DNA of 64,000 bases from Eopsaltria australis. Its lineage: Eukaryota; Chordata; Aves; Passeriformes; Petroicidae. The stretch covers positions 496,001 to 560,000 of the forward strand of contig JAVTVJ010000450.1 in assembly GCA_034509425.1 (NCBI GenBank). The letters are read 5' to 3'. A model generated the notes under the pieces. The model saw nothing but the letters and a program-made list of their open reading frames with translations, was not told where the DNA came from and made no database searches. Numbering within the stretch: the first letter of the stretch is position 1; each line of letters begins with the position of its first letter. This document shows, in pieces, positions 37,076 to 50,175 of this stretch. The position numbers were made by a program, and so were the translations under genes.

Positions 37076-39861
37076 GGTGTCCTGCAGCCAGGGCAGGATC
37101 CAGAACCAGGATGAAACCTCCAAAGATGGGACTGCAGAGTTATTTGGGACACTTCATCGTGGTGTTCACTGAGATACAGTGTAGTTGTGAAGACCACTGG
37201 TTTCCATGGCAGGGTGCTGGAAAGGGATGGGAAGGAAGAAGGAAATCTGACTTTGAATTACCATGAGCAGAAAGACAAAAACCAAATGCATACCTGGACC
37301 CAAATCTCCTAATACCCAGTAGCATATCTGGATTTCTCTCTCTTCTGGACTTCTGTACCAAAAGAAGAAACTAGGAGAAGAATAGCAGCTTCCTGGTATA
37401 AACCAGAAAATTTTTCTTGTTTAATGCTCCCTGTGGCAGGGGCATATAGCTCTGCCATGCTTCACACACTGAGAGAAGTCACTCCTGTTTCTCATTTCCT
37501 CCTGTCTCTGGTCACTATTAATCATTAGGCAATTACATTCTTTAAGATAAATCACCACAAGTTTCTCCTCTGTAAACAGAGAAACAGCTTTCCTTTGTAA
37601 AGATTGATTTAGTTGCCCTGCAATTTCCTGTTTAATTAAACAGGATCAGTCTGGCAAATGCAGGTTTTTAAGCACTTTGTTTCTAGCTTTTTTTCCTTCT
37701 TCTAGGAATATACAAAGGATGGAATTATTTTTCATGGCATTGAGAGGGCAGCTGGGTTAATACCAGTCACTTTGCCCTTGGGCATCGATTATTATCAGCT
37801 ATGCCAGATAATCTCATGCAAGGGAACTCAAAGAGTGATTCTCCACCATCCTTTGTGGCCTTCAGCTGATTGCAAGTGAGTGTCAGACCTCCCAGAGGTA
37901 GCAGATGTGTTTTGTCCAGATGTGGGGCATCTTTGCTCTCCTTTCTCCTCAGCCCCACTGAGTCCTGCCCAAAGGAGTGGAAGGTTTGCTCATCCATATC
38001 ACAGACCTGCATGCTGGGTGAGTAAAGAATAGATGTTAAAGTGCTTTTTGGAGGGAAATAAAAGCCAAATCCTCAGATGGATTTTGGGCTACTAACTTAG
38101 AAAGAATACATCCCTAGATACAATAACAAATAGGAGGGTTGGGCTGGGATCTCATGGTTTTGAGGGGGACCTGGGAATGGGTTACCAAATATGAGAGTGG
38201 GAGATGCAGCTGATGTGGGGCTGTTCATGTCCTCCAAATTCACCTTGAGAATGAGGCTGAATTTTAAAGGGAGTTAATTTGCACACAGGACAATGAGGTG
38301 CTGGCACATCCCAGTGTGGGAGCCCTGGGAATGGATGGACAGGTCCACAAAGGGATCAGCCAAACTGATGAGCCACATGGGGATAATGGGGGAGTGGGAG
38401 GAAGAGGCTGGGGCTGTCAGAGGGATGATGCAAGCAAAGCCTTGGTGTCATCCCTGTGGGAGCTGTTTGGGGCTGGAGGAGCAGCGGGAAGCAGCCCTGA
38501 GCTGCTCTGCCAGGGCCCACGTTGTGCTGAACAGCAGATGTGCCCTCCTGCATCCCCTTGTCTGAGCTGAAAACACTCATCAAGGTGACGTTACACAGCC
38601 TGGGAAAACAGGAGACAGTCACATTTTTATTGGCTTTCAGATGAATGTTCCCTGACACTGGAGCCATCTGCAGATTCAGTCCTGACACTCCTTTCATTCA
38701 TGCCTCTGTTTAAACGATTTCTTGAAAGGAAAAATCCAAAGAATTGTTTTCCCCCTTTCAGCCACCTGGGAATATCACTGATCACCCAATGAACAATTAG
38801 CACTCAACCTTGCCATACTCTCAGTACCATGATTACACCAACAAGGCAAAGGTGTCATGTTCCTGCTGCTTCTTCCTGAAATGGTAACAAGAGCAGGGAT
38901 TTTTCTGGAAGACATTTTCTTAAATACTCCCTTTGGGGTTTTCAAATGATACTCCTTAGCTGCTGTGACATGAGCTAACCCTATCTTTTGTTGAAAACTG
39001 CTTGTCTTTTGTTATTAGCTCTGTTCTAAAGTAAACAGTTGGAAGTGTCCTACTGGTTCATATTAATGTCAGGTTTCACATTTGGGGCTGTGGTTGGCAG
39101 TCCTGACAGGTGCACATGGAATAAAGGGTGTTTTGATGCTTTTGGGAGAAAAGAATGGTAAAATTTCTCTCAGAGATGCAGGCTGTGCTCTCCCAGTTGT
39201 CTTTTACCCCTTTGTGATGCAAAGCCAAAAGCCAAAATGTGCCTGAAGGTCCTGCTAACACTCGTGTGAGATGGGAAAAAAACAAGAAAAATAGACTGGC
39301 ACACCTGTGGCATCAGTTCCAGGAGAAGCTCTGACCAACAAAACCATAGCCCCACCAGCCTGCAGTGCCCTCTCCTTGTTCCCTGCAGGGAATTTAAATC
39401 TACCAGCATATGAACACTCCTGCTCTGTGTCACTCCAGTGGTGGCAGCAGCTCAGGGATGTCCTGGCACGGAGGTGGTGAAACCCCCCAGGTACAGCCAC
39501 GTCCTCTCCTGGCACAGGGGGGTGCGCGTGGGATCTCTGATCACAGAGCAGCACTAACAAAAGTGACTCTAATCCTCCCAAGGGCTCAGCCTCTCTGCAT
39601 GAATGCAGAGGTGAAGAGGTGGCACAGCAGGAGCTGCTGGGCTGGGCAGGGGTTCTGCAGGCTGGGCAGAGCTGGCCTCCACCACCGCGGCAGCTGGAGC
39701 TGAACGGGAGCGTCACCCGTCTCTTTGAGGGTTTCCTTGCTGCTCACCCTGCTGAAACATCTTCTCCCTCAGGCTAAGTGGTTCATGGCTCTTGGCTTAT
39801 TGCTGTTACAAGACATTTATGTTTCGTGGCAGATGGTCTGCTGCACAACTTGTTGTTTTGC

Positions 39862-39882
39862 TTTTTTTTTTTTTTTTTTTTT
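39862..39882. repeat. T21 homopolymer
   Basis: Twenty-one uninterrupted T residues in otherwise mixed sequence. Confidence 0.95.
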
Positions 39883-42244
39883 AACCAAGGTAGATCAGCA
39901 GGCAGCGGTTCAGTCTCAGACAGCTCTGGGTTGAGATATCACTATTATCACACATTTCTTTAAAGCAACTGAAAGAAGAAAGAAAAGGTTGGGAGAGAAA
40001 TATTTTCATAGTCACAAGATTTTTTCAGTTTTGAAGTATATTTGGCACTTATTTTGTGATGGCCAAAGTAGGATGTCCCAAGCACCTTTAGAAAACTGTT
40101 GAGGTACAAAATAATGAGTGAACAGTACAAAGCTTTGTGACTGAATGCATGGAAAAACACTGGCTTTAAGCTAAGCTGCATGAAATTTGACCTTGGCACA
40201 AATGATGGTGCTTCTCCACCTCCTTTCTGACCTGTGCCTTTTTCAGGCGATTTGCAGATTTAATTTACAATGCATTTCCATATACAGAGGAAAAGTGCTA
40301 CAACTTTATCTGTCCATGGAGTCCCAGTAGTCTCAGCTCACCAGATGTTCCTTACTCATTTAAACAGTGCAATGAGCTTTGCTTAGTGTGATAATTTTGA
40401 AATGCAACGAGGATGGGGACACATAACAGGGAGTTAGAGGTAGCGGCTGTAAGGGTAAAAAATTTCAAGGAAAAGATCAATTGCCTCGTGTCCAGCTGCA
40501 TTACCATAACTGTGGGCATTAATTGTTGTGCAAACACCTACAGGTCACTCCAAGCATAAATTATGTCTTGATTTCTTTTCTTAAGGCCAGAAACTTGATC
40601 AATAACCTTCATTTAAAAACAGGACCTCACTGCAAGCAAGGTCTTTAACTCAAAACCTTGTGATTACCAGACTGGGTTTGCTGCAGCAGGGATTGTACCT
40701 GGCTCTGGGGTGAGAAGGGATGTAAAGGACATTTTTTTCAGCCATGCCTTCCTACCCCCAGGAGCAGGAACATGTGAGCTGTTTTTCCAGGGTCTGATTC
40801 CTTTTGCAGCACTGCCTCCAGGAGCTCTGTAAGGGGCTCTCCCACTCAGTCCCTTTCCCCACCAGAGAGAGTGGAGGTCCCACAGGCCCTGGCAGTGACA
40901 AGGTAGAAGGAGAATATTCACAGTTACCCTGCAGAGACCTCACCTTAGAGGCTTCACTGTGGGGTTCCACTCCAAGTCCAAGAAATAAAAATAGAGAGAG
41001 ATATTTCTGTCCAGGACAACAGCCCATGGTGGGACAGGGCCCTCCAAGGGACACAGAGAGGTTAAGGGACACCAACCATGGCTGCTGAGGGTGATCCTAA
41101 CAAGAGCAATGGCCCTTGTGTCACTGCCGGGTGTGTGTCATCCCTGAGCAGGCACGACCTTGGGTGATGGATGGAAAGTGCATTCCCAGTCCCTGGCCAG
41201 ACTTCTTAAAAAAGAAAAAACTCAATGGAAAAAAGAAATTCCATTTTCACTCAGCAAAGACAAAAAAAAATCAGCATTTTCACCAGCTGAAAGGCAAACC
41301 AAGAGTTCATGTTTCCTAAAGAAGTTGAAATCTAAGAATCCACACAGTTACATGAATATTTTCCCCTTAAGGAATGTCAGGGTTTTGTTTTTTAAAGCTT
41401 AAAATAGTTTCACCTCCCATCCAATATCTTGCTGAAATGGGAAAATATTCTCAATCTCACTCCAGCTCGCAATAAATTATTTTTGCCCTATATTTACAGC
41501 AAGGTCAATTTTTTCTCCCTGGATTTCTTGCATATAATTCATTTGAATGGGGTGGCTTCTATGTCATCTTTAATCTTCTAAATGTATCTTAAGTCCAAAT
41601 TACAAATCCTAGAAATGAGTGACCCATAATGAATTCTTAACCACAACTTTATGGCAGAACAAATATACTTCTCAAATATGCAAACTGTTAAATGTTTTCT
41701 TATCATACTAAAAGTGTGAATTAAATTATAATACGATGAAAAAGTAGCAGTTTGCAGTAATTCCAAATGTGGCAAATCTTCAGTAGTGCATAAAATTATT
41801 CAGTGAACTGTGGAAAACATCAGAGCAATTCTAGCCTTAAAGCTTTTCTTCCAACAACCAAAAAAGTGCCAAAAACAAGCAAGCATAGCTAAGCATTTCA
41901 TCTTGGAAGCAGCTTATTGAATTAATAAGACAAGTCAATTAATGTAATGCTCTGTTGCTTCAGGATAAAACATGAAAAGGAAAAATATGGAGCTGTTTAC
42001 TGTAGAGAGATCAAGCAACCATGAAGTCTGTAAAGTTAAAGTTGTTCATTTCTCTAAAACCTAAGGAAATGATGAGCACAGCCATTGTATAGACTCGCTT
42101 TATATGTAAGTTCTGAGCGAGATGTGGATCTTCTGCTGTCCAGACAGGGTTTTAATGTCAATTTGCTCCTGTTATGAGTCTGGTTTGCCTCTCTAGTGCA
42201 TAAATTTGAAACTGAATAGCTGATATCATTCACACTGGTCAAGC

Positions 42245-42420
42245 ATTGAGACAGCCTGCCAGGGGAGTAGTGGAATCACCAACCCTGGAAGTGCTCAGAA
42301 AACGTGTGGATGTGACACTCAGAGACATGGTTTAGTAGTGGATCTGGCAGTGGTGGGTTAATGGTTGGACTGGATGATTTTAGAGGCCTTTTCCAACACT
42401 AATGATCCTGTGATTCTCTA
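42245..42420 (+). mobile_element. CR1 LINE 3' end with tail
   Basis: Landmarks are AGCCTGCCAGGGGAGTAGTG, GAATCACCAACCCTGGAAGT, GACACTCAGAGACATGGTTT, GGTGGGTTAATGGTTGGACT, GAGGCCTTTTCCAACACTAA and the tail GATCCTGTGATTCTC. It is the same subfamily and orientation as the copy at 45790. Confidence 0.93.
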
Positions 42421-45400
42421 CAGGTTATGTTTGATGGGCTCTCCTGTGTCTGAGGGTGTTTCAGTGCTTATTGCTGGGGAAAGTTATCCCAGAGGTGTGC
42501 AGGGTGTTTTCCACAGGTAACATTTAACGTCTTCATTGTAGAGCAGTGAACAAAATCAAGAGCTGCAAGTAGAATCTCTCTGTATTTCAGCAGAGCAGCC
42601 TGTGCTTCAATCATGGCAAGGTCCTAATAAATTGAAAGTTAAGGTTGGTAATCTTTGCTTTCAGGTCAGTTCCTCAATTTTCATTTAACTTAATGCTAGG
42701 CTCGTATGTGCTCAGAAATCCTAATTTCAGGTGTCTGTGAAAAAGTGTCTGAGAAGGATGGAGTCAATTAATGGTGAACAGCTGGTTTTCCTGTGTAACA
42801 GACCCTATCTTCCCAGAAATCCTCATCATGCAAACTTTGTGTTTGATTTGAAAAAATTATAATAATCCTGATCAAGAACTTTACCAGTTGTGAACTCCCA
42901 CTTTCCAAGTCTTCTGCCCAAACCACCGCCTTTGATTGCAAGGGACTATTTAGATCAGTTTAAACAGGGCTGCTGGGGGTTAAGGAAGCAATGTATGGCT
43001 GTTGGTAGGGATGAGTGCCTCAATTATTCAGGCACAAGATGACTTTCATGTCTGACAGCAATTTGGGAAGAAGAACTTTCTCATGGCTATTCTGGTAAAA
43101 TTCTGTTGGGTGTGAAGGGCAGCAGGTGAAAGGAAAACTGGAGACAGAGACACCCTGACCAGGCCTACACTCATTTCTGCGAGGTTGGTTTTTGGGGCTC
43201 CTTTTCAACTGTCAAGGCTTCAAATGATAGAGCTACAGGAGGTGCTTAAAGGTGGAGCTGCTGTAGTCTCCAAGAAGATGTTAAAGGAAGATAATGACAA
43301 CCAGAAATCAATGACAACTCTGTGTTAAACCAGTTTTAATATTTGGGTTAACCATTTCAGCAGCTTTAGGCTGCTCTTCCTAATTTTGCCACTAGGTCTT
43401 CAACAACACTGACTGTAAGAAGTTTTGTCACTCTTATTTTCCTTTGCAACTTTTTCCGTGGTGGAAAAGGGGATGCGTTGTGGTCCCACTGTAAGTACTT
43501 TTTGTAGATTGCTGCTGGATGCACAGTGGAGATGATATTGTTGGGAAAAGCCATTGTGACACTTTGGAGAGCTTTTGAGGGACATCTTTGACTCCAGGGT
43601 CTCGCAGAACATGTGCAACGTACAGTCACAAAAGTAAAAATGAGATTAGTATTGGGGAAAAAATCCCATTTTTAACTCAGCAGTGGACTTGCAAAGCAAG
43701 ATTATGAAGCAGAAAATACTGTGGTTCAAACCCAGCGATGAGAGAAACTGAGGTACCTGCAGAAAGCAGGTATTGACCCTTCCTACCCAGTCCTCTGGGG
43801 TGAATTCAGAAATTTCAGCCTAGAGAACCTTCCTAGGCAGCAGGTACAATGTGGGTGGGTAACTCTGTCCTGTTTTGATCCTGTCCCAATTGTTCTCCTC
43901 ACCTTGCTGGGCATTGGTGAAATTTTTACCATGCTCTCCTTGAGGTCAGTGCCTAAAGGCTAGCAAAAATATGAAACAACCTAACATGCATTTTAATTTG
44001 TCTAATATATGAATACCTGGCCTATCATTTCAGAGTTGGCTGTTTCAGTTTTTGTTGCCCAGGGCTGGTGCTGAGTGTAACCAGGCACTGTTGGAATGAG
44101 CACTGCAAGGTGGAAGTTGCAGATTAGGTGGGTACAACCTCTCTGGGGAAAAATGGTAGGATTGGGCCCATTATTTTGATAACTACATTCAATTCTGCTC
44201 AAATCAGAGAAATAGACACAGGTTACATGAGCTAGAGCTGTAAACAAATCAAAGTGGTCTGATGATAGTAAAAAGAAAAATTGATATAAAAAAGGTGCTT
44301 CAGTTACAGGAGTAGATTGGAGTATTGTTTATGATCCAACAGTGAAGCAAATGAAGAGATGAGTTTTGTGAATAAAACCAACAGGCTCTTATCGCCTGTC
44401 TTGTTTTGTGTGCCAAGTAAAACAATAGGCTTTTGTGTCAGCAGAGTAAAATTTTTTCTGCCCTGGACAAAGACAGAGTAGAGATGAGCTGAAGGGGAGA
44501 TAGGCTATAATAACATTTAGAAATCAGGTGCTGAGAGAGTAGAAAAGCTAACTGAGAACGTGATATTCTTATAATAATCACATCTCAGCACAGATGAGCA
44601 GAAAATCACTTCAGGCTTGTAAGAATCTTACAGCTTTGGGAGCCAGAATTTCCCTGTCCTTGCCTTTGTGAGTCTTCCCTCTTTCCTCTTCCAGATGAGG
44701 ATTAAGCAATGCTAGGATATACCAATGATAGCTATGATGATTTTTCACCTTTTTTTCCCCATCCAGTCACTGTTTTCTTTTGAGACCACAAGTTTTTAGG
44801 AGTCAGGGTCAGAAGAAAATGAAGCCAAATGAGTGAAGCACTCATGGAAGATGCCCCTTGCAGGTGCACATCCAGACTTGTGATACTTCTGTGTTGCACT
44901 GCCTCTTGCTCCCTATCTGATGTGTCTTTGAGGGACTGGTGGCCAAACAGAAAGGGGGGAAATAGCCAAGATGCTGAGGAAAAACCCCATAGCCTGGTTG
45001 CTTCTCTTGAGCAGCTTTGAACATGTATGCCACCAAACTCTGCTCAAAAAGCAGGTAATTATACTGAGATGGAAATGCCTTCCTCAGTAAGAAAGCTTTG
45101 TTTGGACTGTTGTGCTGTGTTGTGAAGACATCAGTGCTGTTATCACACATGCTCATCAGTCAAACCCAGACTAGACTAAGAGCAGGGGAAGTTGGTGGAA
45201 TACAAATCTGCTTACTGATAAACTTGCCTCTGGCAGAATTAAAAAAAAAAGCTGTGGAGTGCCCGGAGGTAGCACTGCAAGGCAGTGACGTCTTTGTGAC
45301 AGGTCTCCTTCCCTGCTTACGTTCATTACTAAGGTTTAAGTGGGTCTCAATGTGACCTATCAGTTCCTATTTGAGAAGTAAAGCTGGTGAAAGATTTGCC

Positions 45401-45789
45401 TAGGGGCTTGAATTCAAGAGCCAGGTGTATTTTTTATTTTAAGACTTTTTTAGCTGATCTTCAGCATTAATTCAATACTTAGGTTCTTCAGGTTGCAGAA
45501 TGCTTTAAAGACTGTTGCATTTCAAAAATACTTTCAGGGAGTATTCTCTTCAAGCAGGGAAGGACACAGAGGCCATTGCCTTGAGCCTGTAACATTTCCT
45601 GTTCCTCTGCTCCATATCAGTGTCTGTGAGACATCAGGAGGGCTTTAGGGACCTGGGGTCAGATCTGTAAAAACTCTGGACCATTTTACATGGGACATCA
45701 AGAAGGCCCTACCAGTCTAGATAGCAGAGCCTTTCAGAGAGAAAATGTTATTGAGAGAGCACTGGGTAAAAAAAAAGCTCAGAAAAAAC
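42421..45789. other. Unique noncoding sequence between two CR1 tails
   Basis: No gene or repeat family is recognisable. Open frames here are short and lack splice signals. Confidence 0.65.
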
Positions 45790-45960
45790 CATTGGAACAG
45801 GCTTCCCAGGGAAGTGGTGGAATCACTGTCCTTGGAAGTGTTCAAAAACCATGCAGATGTGGTGCTCAGAGATGTGGTTTAGTGCTGGACTTGCCAGTGC
45901 TGGGTTAATGACCGGACTTGATGAACTCTGAGGTCTTTTCCAGTCTAAATGATTCTATGT
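45790..45960 (+). mobile_element. CR1 LINE 3' end with tail
   Basis: Landmarks are ATTGGAACAGGCTTCCCAGG, GAAGTGGTGGAATCACTGTC, GGTGCTCAGAGATGTGGTTT, GCTGGGTTAATGACCGGACT, GAGGTCTTTTCCAGTCTAAA and the tail TGATTCTATG. It closely parallels the copy at 42245. Confidence 0.94.
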
Positions 45961-46387
45961 TGGTGCTTGGATCCCACACTGTGTGTTTCACAGCAGCTTA
46001 GCCTGTTCTGTACTTTTTATTTCAAGTCCAAAAAAAGCCTGATCAAGTCAATAGTGATAAATGTTCCTCCTGCAGAGGCTTAAACTGATGGCAAGCCCCC
46101 AACAGCCAGAGTGCCGAGTTCTCAGGTCTGGTCAATGCAGAGGAGACCTTCGGAAAAGCAACAAACAGAACAGGTTCAGGGAAGGTGAGGAGCTGGCACT
46201 TAACTCCTCTGCTGCAAATCAAGCACCAGCAGCACCTGCTTTGTACCCAGGGCACACCTGAGAGGGACCCTGTGGCCCTGAGCTGGGGATTGCTGGTCTG
46301 GGCAGTGAAATAGAGGGAGCTGCTGGCACAGGTTGGCATCTCACTTTCCAAAGTACACAGGAAAAAGGAAAAGAGAGAAGATCACTG

Positions 46388-46447
46388 TTGTTGTGGGGAA
46401 CAGCTCCCTGAAAGGGGTTGTTGTGGGGAACAGCTCCCTGAAAGGGG
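46388..46447. repeat. Perfect 30-bp tandem duplication
   Basis: Two identical 30-bp units, each starting TTGTTGTGGGGAACAGCTCC and ending CTGAAAGGGG, lie head to tail. Perfect identity suggests a recent duplication. Confidence 0.97.
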
Positions 46448-47555
46448 TCTTTTCTTTAGTCTGTGGGGCAGTGGTGATGATAAAAGGCTTATAAAGACAG
46501 ATGAATGTAATAGAGTGGTGTGAAAGAGATGAAATCAAAAGTGAAATGAAACAGGAAATGAAGAGGAATGGCAGGTGGGAGGAAGAAATTACATATTCCC
46601 CTGAGCAATATTTTAGGTTATGGGTAGTTTGCTTCATATCTAGGTGGGCCTCTAGCCCATTTCTAGCTGAATCAAGGACAGTAATCTGAGAAATAAAACA
46701 GATGAGAAATAAAGGGTAACAGGTTAGTAACTTGATGCTCTAACACGCATTCTTTTTCTGGTCAGACAAATTTGTTCATACTGTTTCATGGTGGGAAAAC
46801 AAAAATAATCCAACCATGAGTGTTGGATGGGAAGATGCCATATCTGGGTCTGTTATGTGGGAAAGGCCTCTGCACATTTCTGAGCTGCACATAGGAATTA
46901 GAGGTACATGTCAAACAGCAGTGAAAGGTTTAACAAAGGTCTGCCAAATGCACCCACAGATAAATATTTGTCAAAAATAACTTTTTTTCTTCATTATTTA
47001 GTTACCCTACACTGTATCCTCTCCCTTGAGAGTGTGCTCACACTTTCAGGTGAGACCAAGTTTTGTGCTCCTTGTTGGCTAGGTCACCATTTTTCTGATG
47101 GGAGGCAATGTGGACTTTCTCTGCTCATGAAAATCATTCCCTCAGATGGATGTCCCTAAAAAATCAGGACCTCCAAAGCAAGAACTGTTGGTCATTTTTT
47201 TTCAGCCTGTCATGGTTAAGCACAGCCATTTCCTGTCTCTGCTCTCATCTGAAAGGCTCAGAGCAGCTCCTACTATGGAGCCATGAAACCAAACTAAGGC
47301 AGGACTGTGTCCCTCTGGGAGCAAAAGATGTTGGAGCAGACCTACTGGTGATCTTCAAAGCATCAGTGGTTTGAAAATCCCAGCTAAAGGGAAATGCACA
47401 AACTCTGGTCAGTTGGTGCTTGCACACAATTGTCCACACTTGACTGCAGGGCCCCTAATTCTGCTCTCTGTGACTCAAGCTCCAAGCCAGGGTCTGCTCT
47501 CAGTGACATTTCACTGATGTGAATCACAGATAAACCACCTCAACGATGACCTAAA

Positions 47556-47732
47556 ATCCAGGAGCTCTCAGTCCTACTGCCAAGTCCACTGCAGGTTTTT
47601 AGCATCACCTTGGGCAGGTCTCAGGTCTTGTGAGTTTCGTTTTCCTGCCTGGAAAGCAGAGGATTCAGTTTCTTTCCTCAGAGCAGCACGGTTTTATAAA
47701 GTACAAATATTTGTGAAGTTAAGTGCTTTGAC
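47556..47732 (+). mobile_element. MIR-like SINE fragment
   Basis: The order of words fits the MIR 3' half: ACCTTGGGCAGGTCTCAGGT, then GTTTTCCTGCCTGGAAAGCA (compare GTTTCCTCATCTGTAAAATG), then GTGAAGTTAAGTGCTTTGAC (compare GTAAAGCGCTTAGA). It is old and diverged, with probable small indels. Confidence 0.55.
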
Positions 47733-49990
47733 TGTGTGAGCCTCTGAGAGAAGAAACCATAAATATGTGTCAGGCCTATGATCTGAATTCAAACCGGTGA
47801 ACTAGAAAAAGTGTTGACAGCCTGAAACCAACTGCCCTGTACACACATCTCCTTCTGTCTACCTGAAAGATTATTTGCGGAATGTGTTTCTATTTTTCTC
47901 TGACAAAAAATAGAATACCAAGCAAAGAAGCATGACCCATTTCTTTGTCAGGCAAGCTCTAAACCCTGCTTACTGGGATGTGACTGAGGTATTGATAAAA
48001 GAGGAGCTCATTTTAGGCCACGATATTCATCCTGCCCTTGAAGAAGAAACAAAGCCTGACACCTTCAGATGAAATGGATGGGCTTTCCAAGCCAAAGTAC
48101 ATTTTTCTCCTCCACAACTTCTCTGTGATCTGTAATTATATTTGGACCATCCAGTGAAACAGGTAAGTGGCAAATGAGAGAGTTAGGAATGCAACTAATC
48201 ATTTTATAATAGGAAAACATAGCAGCGCACCACTGCAAACTCTGCTAATAGTCAATCAATAGGTCTGATAAGAACATCACTCATCACAAACTGCTTCACC
48301 TTCAGAAATTTTTCATGGTCCTTTCTCTGTGTAGTGCCAAGTCTGGGTGCACATCGTGCTGTTCCTCATGTTGGCCATAGGGGTGGACTTCCTTCAAGGT
48401 TTTATTTTTGGTTTTTTTAATATAGCGTATAGTATATTCAAAACAATATCAAGTCATACCACACTGAGCTTTTTATTACCAGAGATTTTTGGACAGAAGC
48501 ACATAATCTAAATTTTCTGAATTAATAGGCAGATGGTACCTACTTTTTTTTCGGCATTTTTTCCAACTTGTACATTTTAGATTTACAGAACTTCATTTCA
48601 CACATCTGAAGAAACACTGACATAAACCTAAATTTATCTTTGATGCTTTTACAAATATTCCTTTTTTCCCCCCCTTTTTTTCCTCTGTCTACACTTCTGC
48701 CAAAAAGCAGGAACTTTCATTTTCTCCTCTGTAAACAAAAACACCTTTTAACATTATGCAGAGAATGGCATGACTGTCACTTTCCCGTGAGGATGTGGGG
48801 ACCGTTCACTCCACCACTGAAACACATCTGCTTTCCATCGGCCAGGATAAGTAGCTCTGACATCTTCCTGCTACACTCTGTGTTACTCTGAATATCCCTG
48901 AAATGCAGAATATTTGTGACTCTAGGCTTCTTGAATTCCTTTTCATTATTGTTTTCAATTTGGTTCCCTGAAACAATGAAGGTTAGTTGAGATCCGACTC
49001 TTAATTGGACTTCACGTTCTATTAGTCATTATTTTTGCAAAGGCCTTAATTCCCCTCTAAAACATTTTAATTAAAACAGCAATTTCTCGGAGCCGCACGT
49101 CACGAGCAGATTTTTGCAGCAACTTCAAAGGGACGCAGATGTTTACTGAATTTGGTTGGGGTGGTGTTTGAGGCTGCCTACTGGCAAAGAAAAAGTCATA
49201 AACATCTCTGAGAAACTTTCCTGTGGTAATGACAACATTTCCTCCTGATGTTTTAGCAAGTCTAATATTTCCCAATCTCAACAGGCATATTTCATAGGCA
49301 CAGCACAAGCAGTGTTATCTGCTCGCAGAATGAGCCCTGGCAGAGGCTCTGCTGTGGGGTAAAACCTCCCAGGGGTGATACCTTGGGTTTTGGCAAAGGG
49401 TACAAGAGGCCACACATCAGTTTGTGGGGCTCCTCTTACAGAATACCATAGACTAGGGAATAAGGAAACCAAAGTTTAATCTCTGCTGGATTTTCACAGC
49501 TCCCCAGTTTTATTTTTATTGGTGGCCATTTAGCTTTGTGTGCCTCATTTCCAGCTGGTAAAGGGCTGATAACAAATCCTGGCTTTGAATGGACTTACCT
49601 GCTGCTCTATCTCCTACTGCACCAAGGGGTGCTTGAGAGAGTCTTGGGGTTTGTAAAGTGCTGTTTGAGTAAAATTCAGAAGTGCTAAGAGTTTATTTTG
49701 GAGGAGTTTCTCCTTACTAGGGGCAGGTGAGCCTGGAGCTGATCTGATAAAGCATTTGGGGGTAACCAGGCAGGCAGTGTTCCCCTCTGAACTGAGATGA
49801 TGATACTGGGGACACATGGCCATGGCAGACTACATCTAATATATAGGGTAGAGTCCAGCTATCATCTGTGGTTTGGGCAGGTGGCTGTCCCCAGAAAACA
49901 TCTGGCCTGTGCAGCTGGGCCACCAGGGAGGGTGGTCTCCATGTGCAAGGATCTACAACTGATGGTGAGGCTCACGCTCCTTTCTGTGCA

Positions 49991-50175
49991 CAGAACCAGA
50001 ATTCTTCATGCTGGAAATGGCCTCTATCATGATCATCAAATCCAACTGTTAACCCCACACTGCCATCTTCACCACTAAACCACGTCCCCAGGTGCCACAT
50101 TGAGGCCTTTCCTTGAACACTTCCAGGAATGGTGATTCTACTATTTTCTGGGTAGTCTGTTTCTTCCCTGCATAC
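49991..50175 (-). mobile_element. CR1 LINE 3'-end fragment
   Basis: This inverted copy shows GGAAATGGCCTCTATCATGA, TCATCAAATCCAACTGTTAA, CCCCACACTGCCATCTTCAC, CACTAAACCACGTCCCCAGG and CACTTCCAGGAATGGTGATT. These are the reverse complement of the CR1 subfamily seen at 42245 and 45790. The 3' tail itself has decayed. Confidence 0.9.

Larger units (their letters stand above)
34716..42244. other. Unique noncoding sequence with T37, T21 and a MIR-like fragment
   Basis: Besides the listed homopolymers and MIR-like piece, 39310-39730 and 40740-41100 are locally richer in G+C, with chance open frames. 41400-42240 is strongly A+T-rich. No gene is supported. Confidence 0.65.
45961..49990. other. Unique noncoding sequence with a 30-bp duplication and a MIR-like fragment
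   Basis: No gene is supported. A stretch at 49070-49300 has several CpG dinucleotides in otherwise CpG-poor surroundings and an ACGTCA half-site, which might reflect a conserved regulatory element. This cannot be tested without alignment. Confidence 0.6.

Noticed and set aside
39255..39716. 153-codon minus-strand open frame in G+C-richer sequence
   Set aside because: Fewer stops are expected by composition; it has no domain, splice context or consistent codon use.
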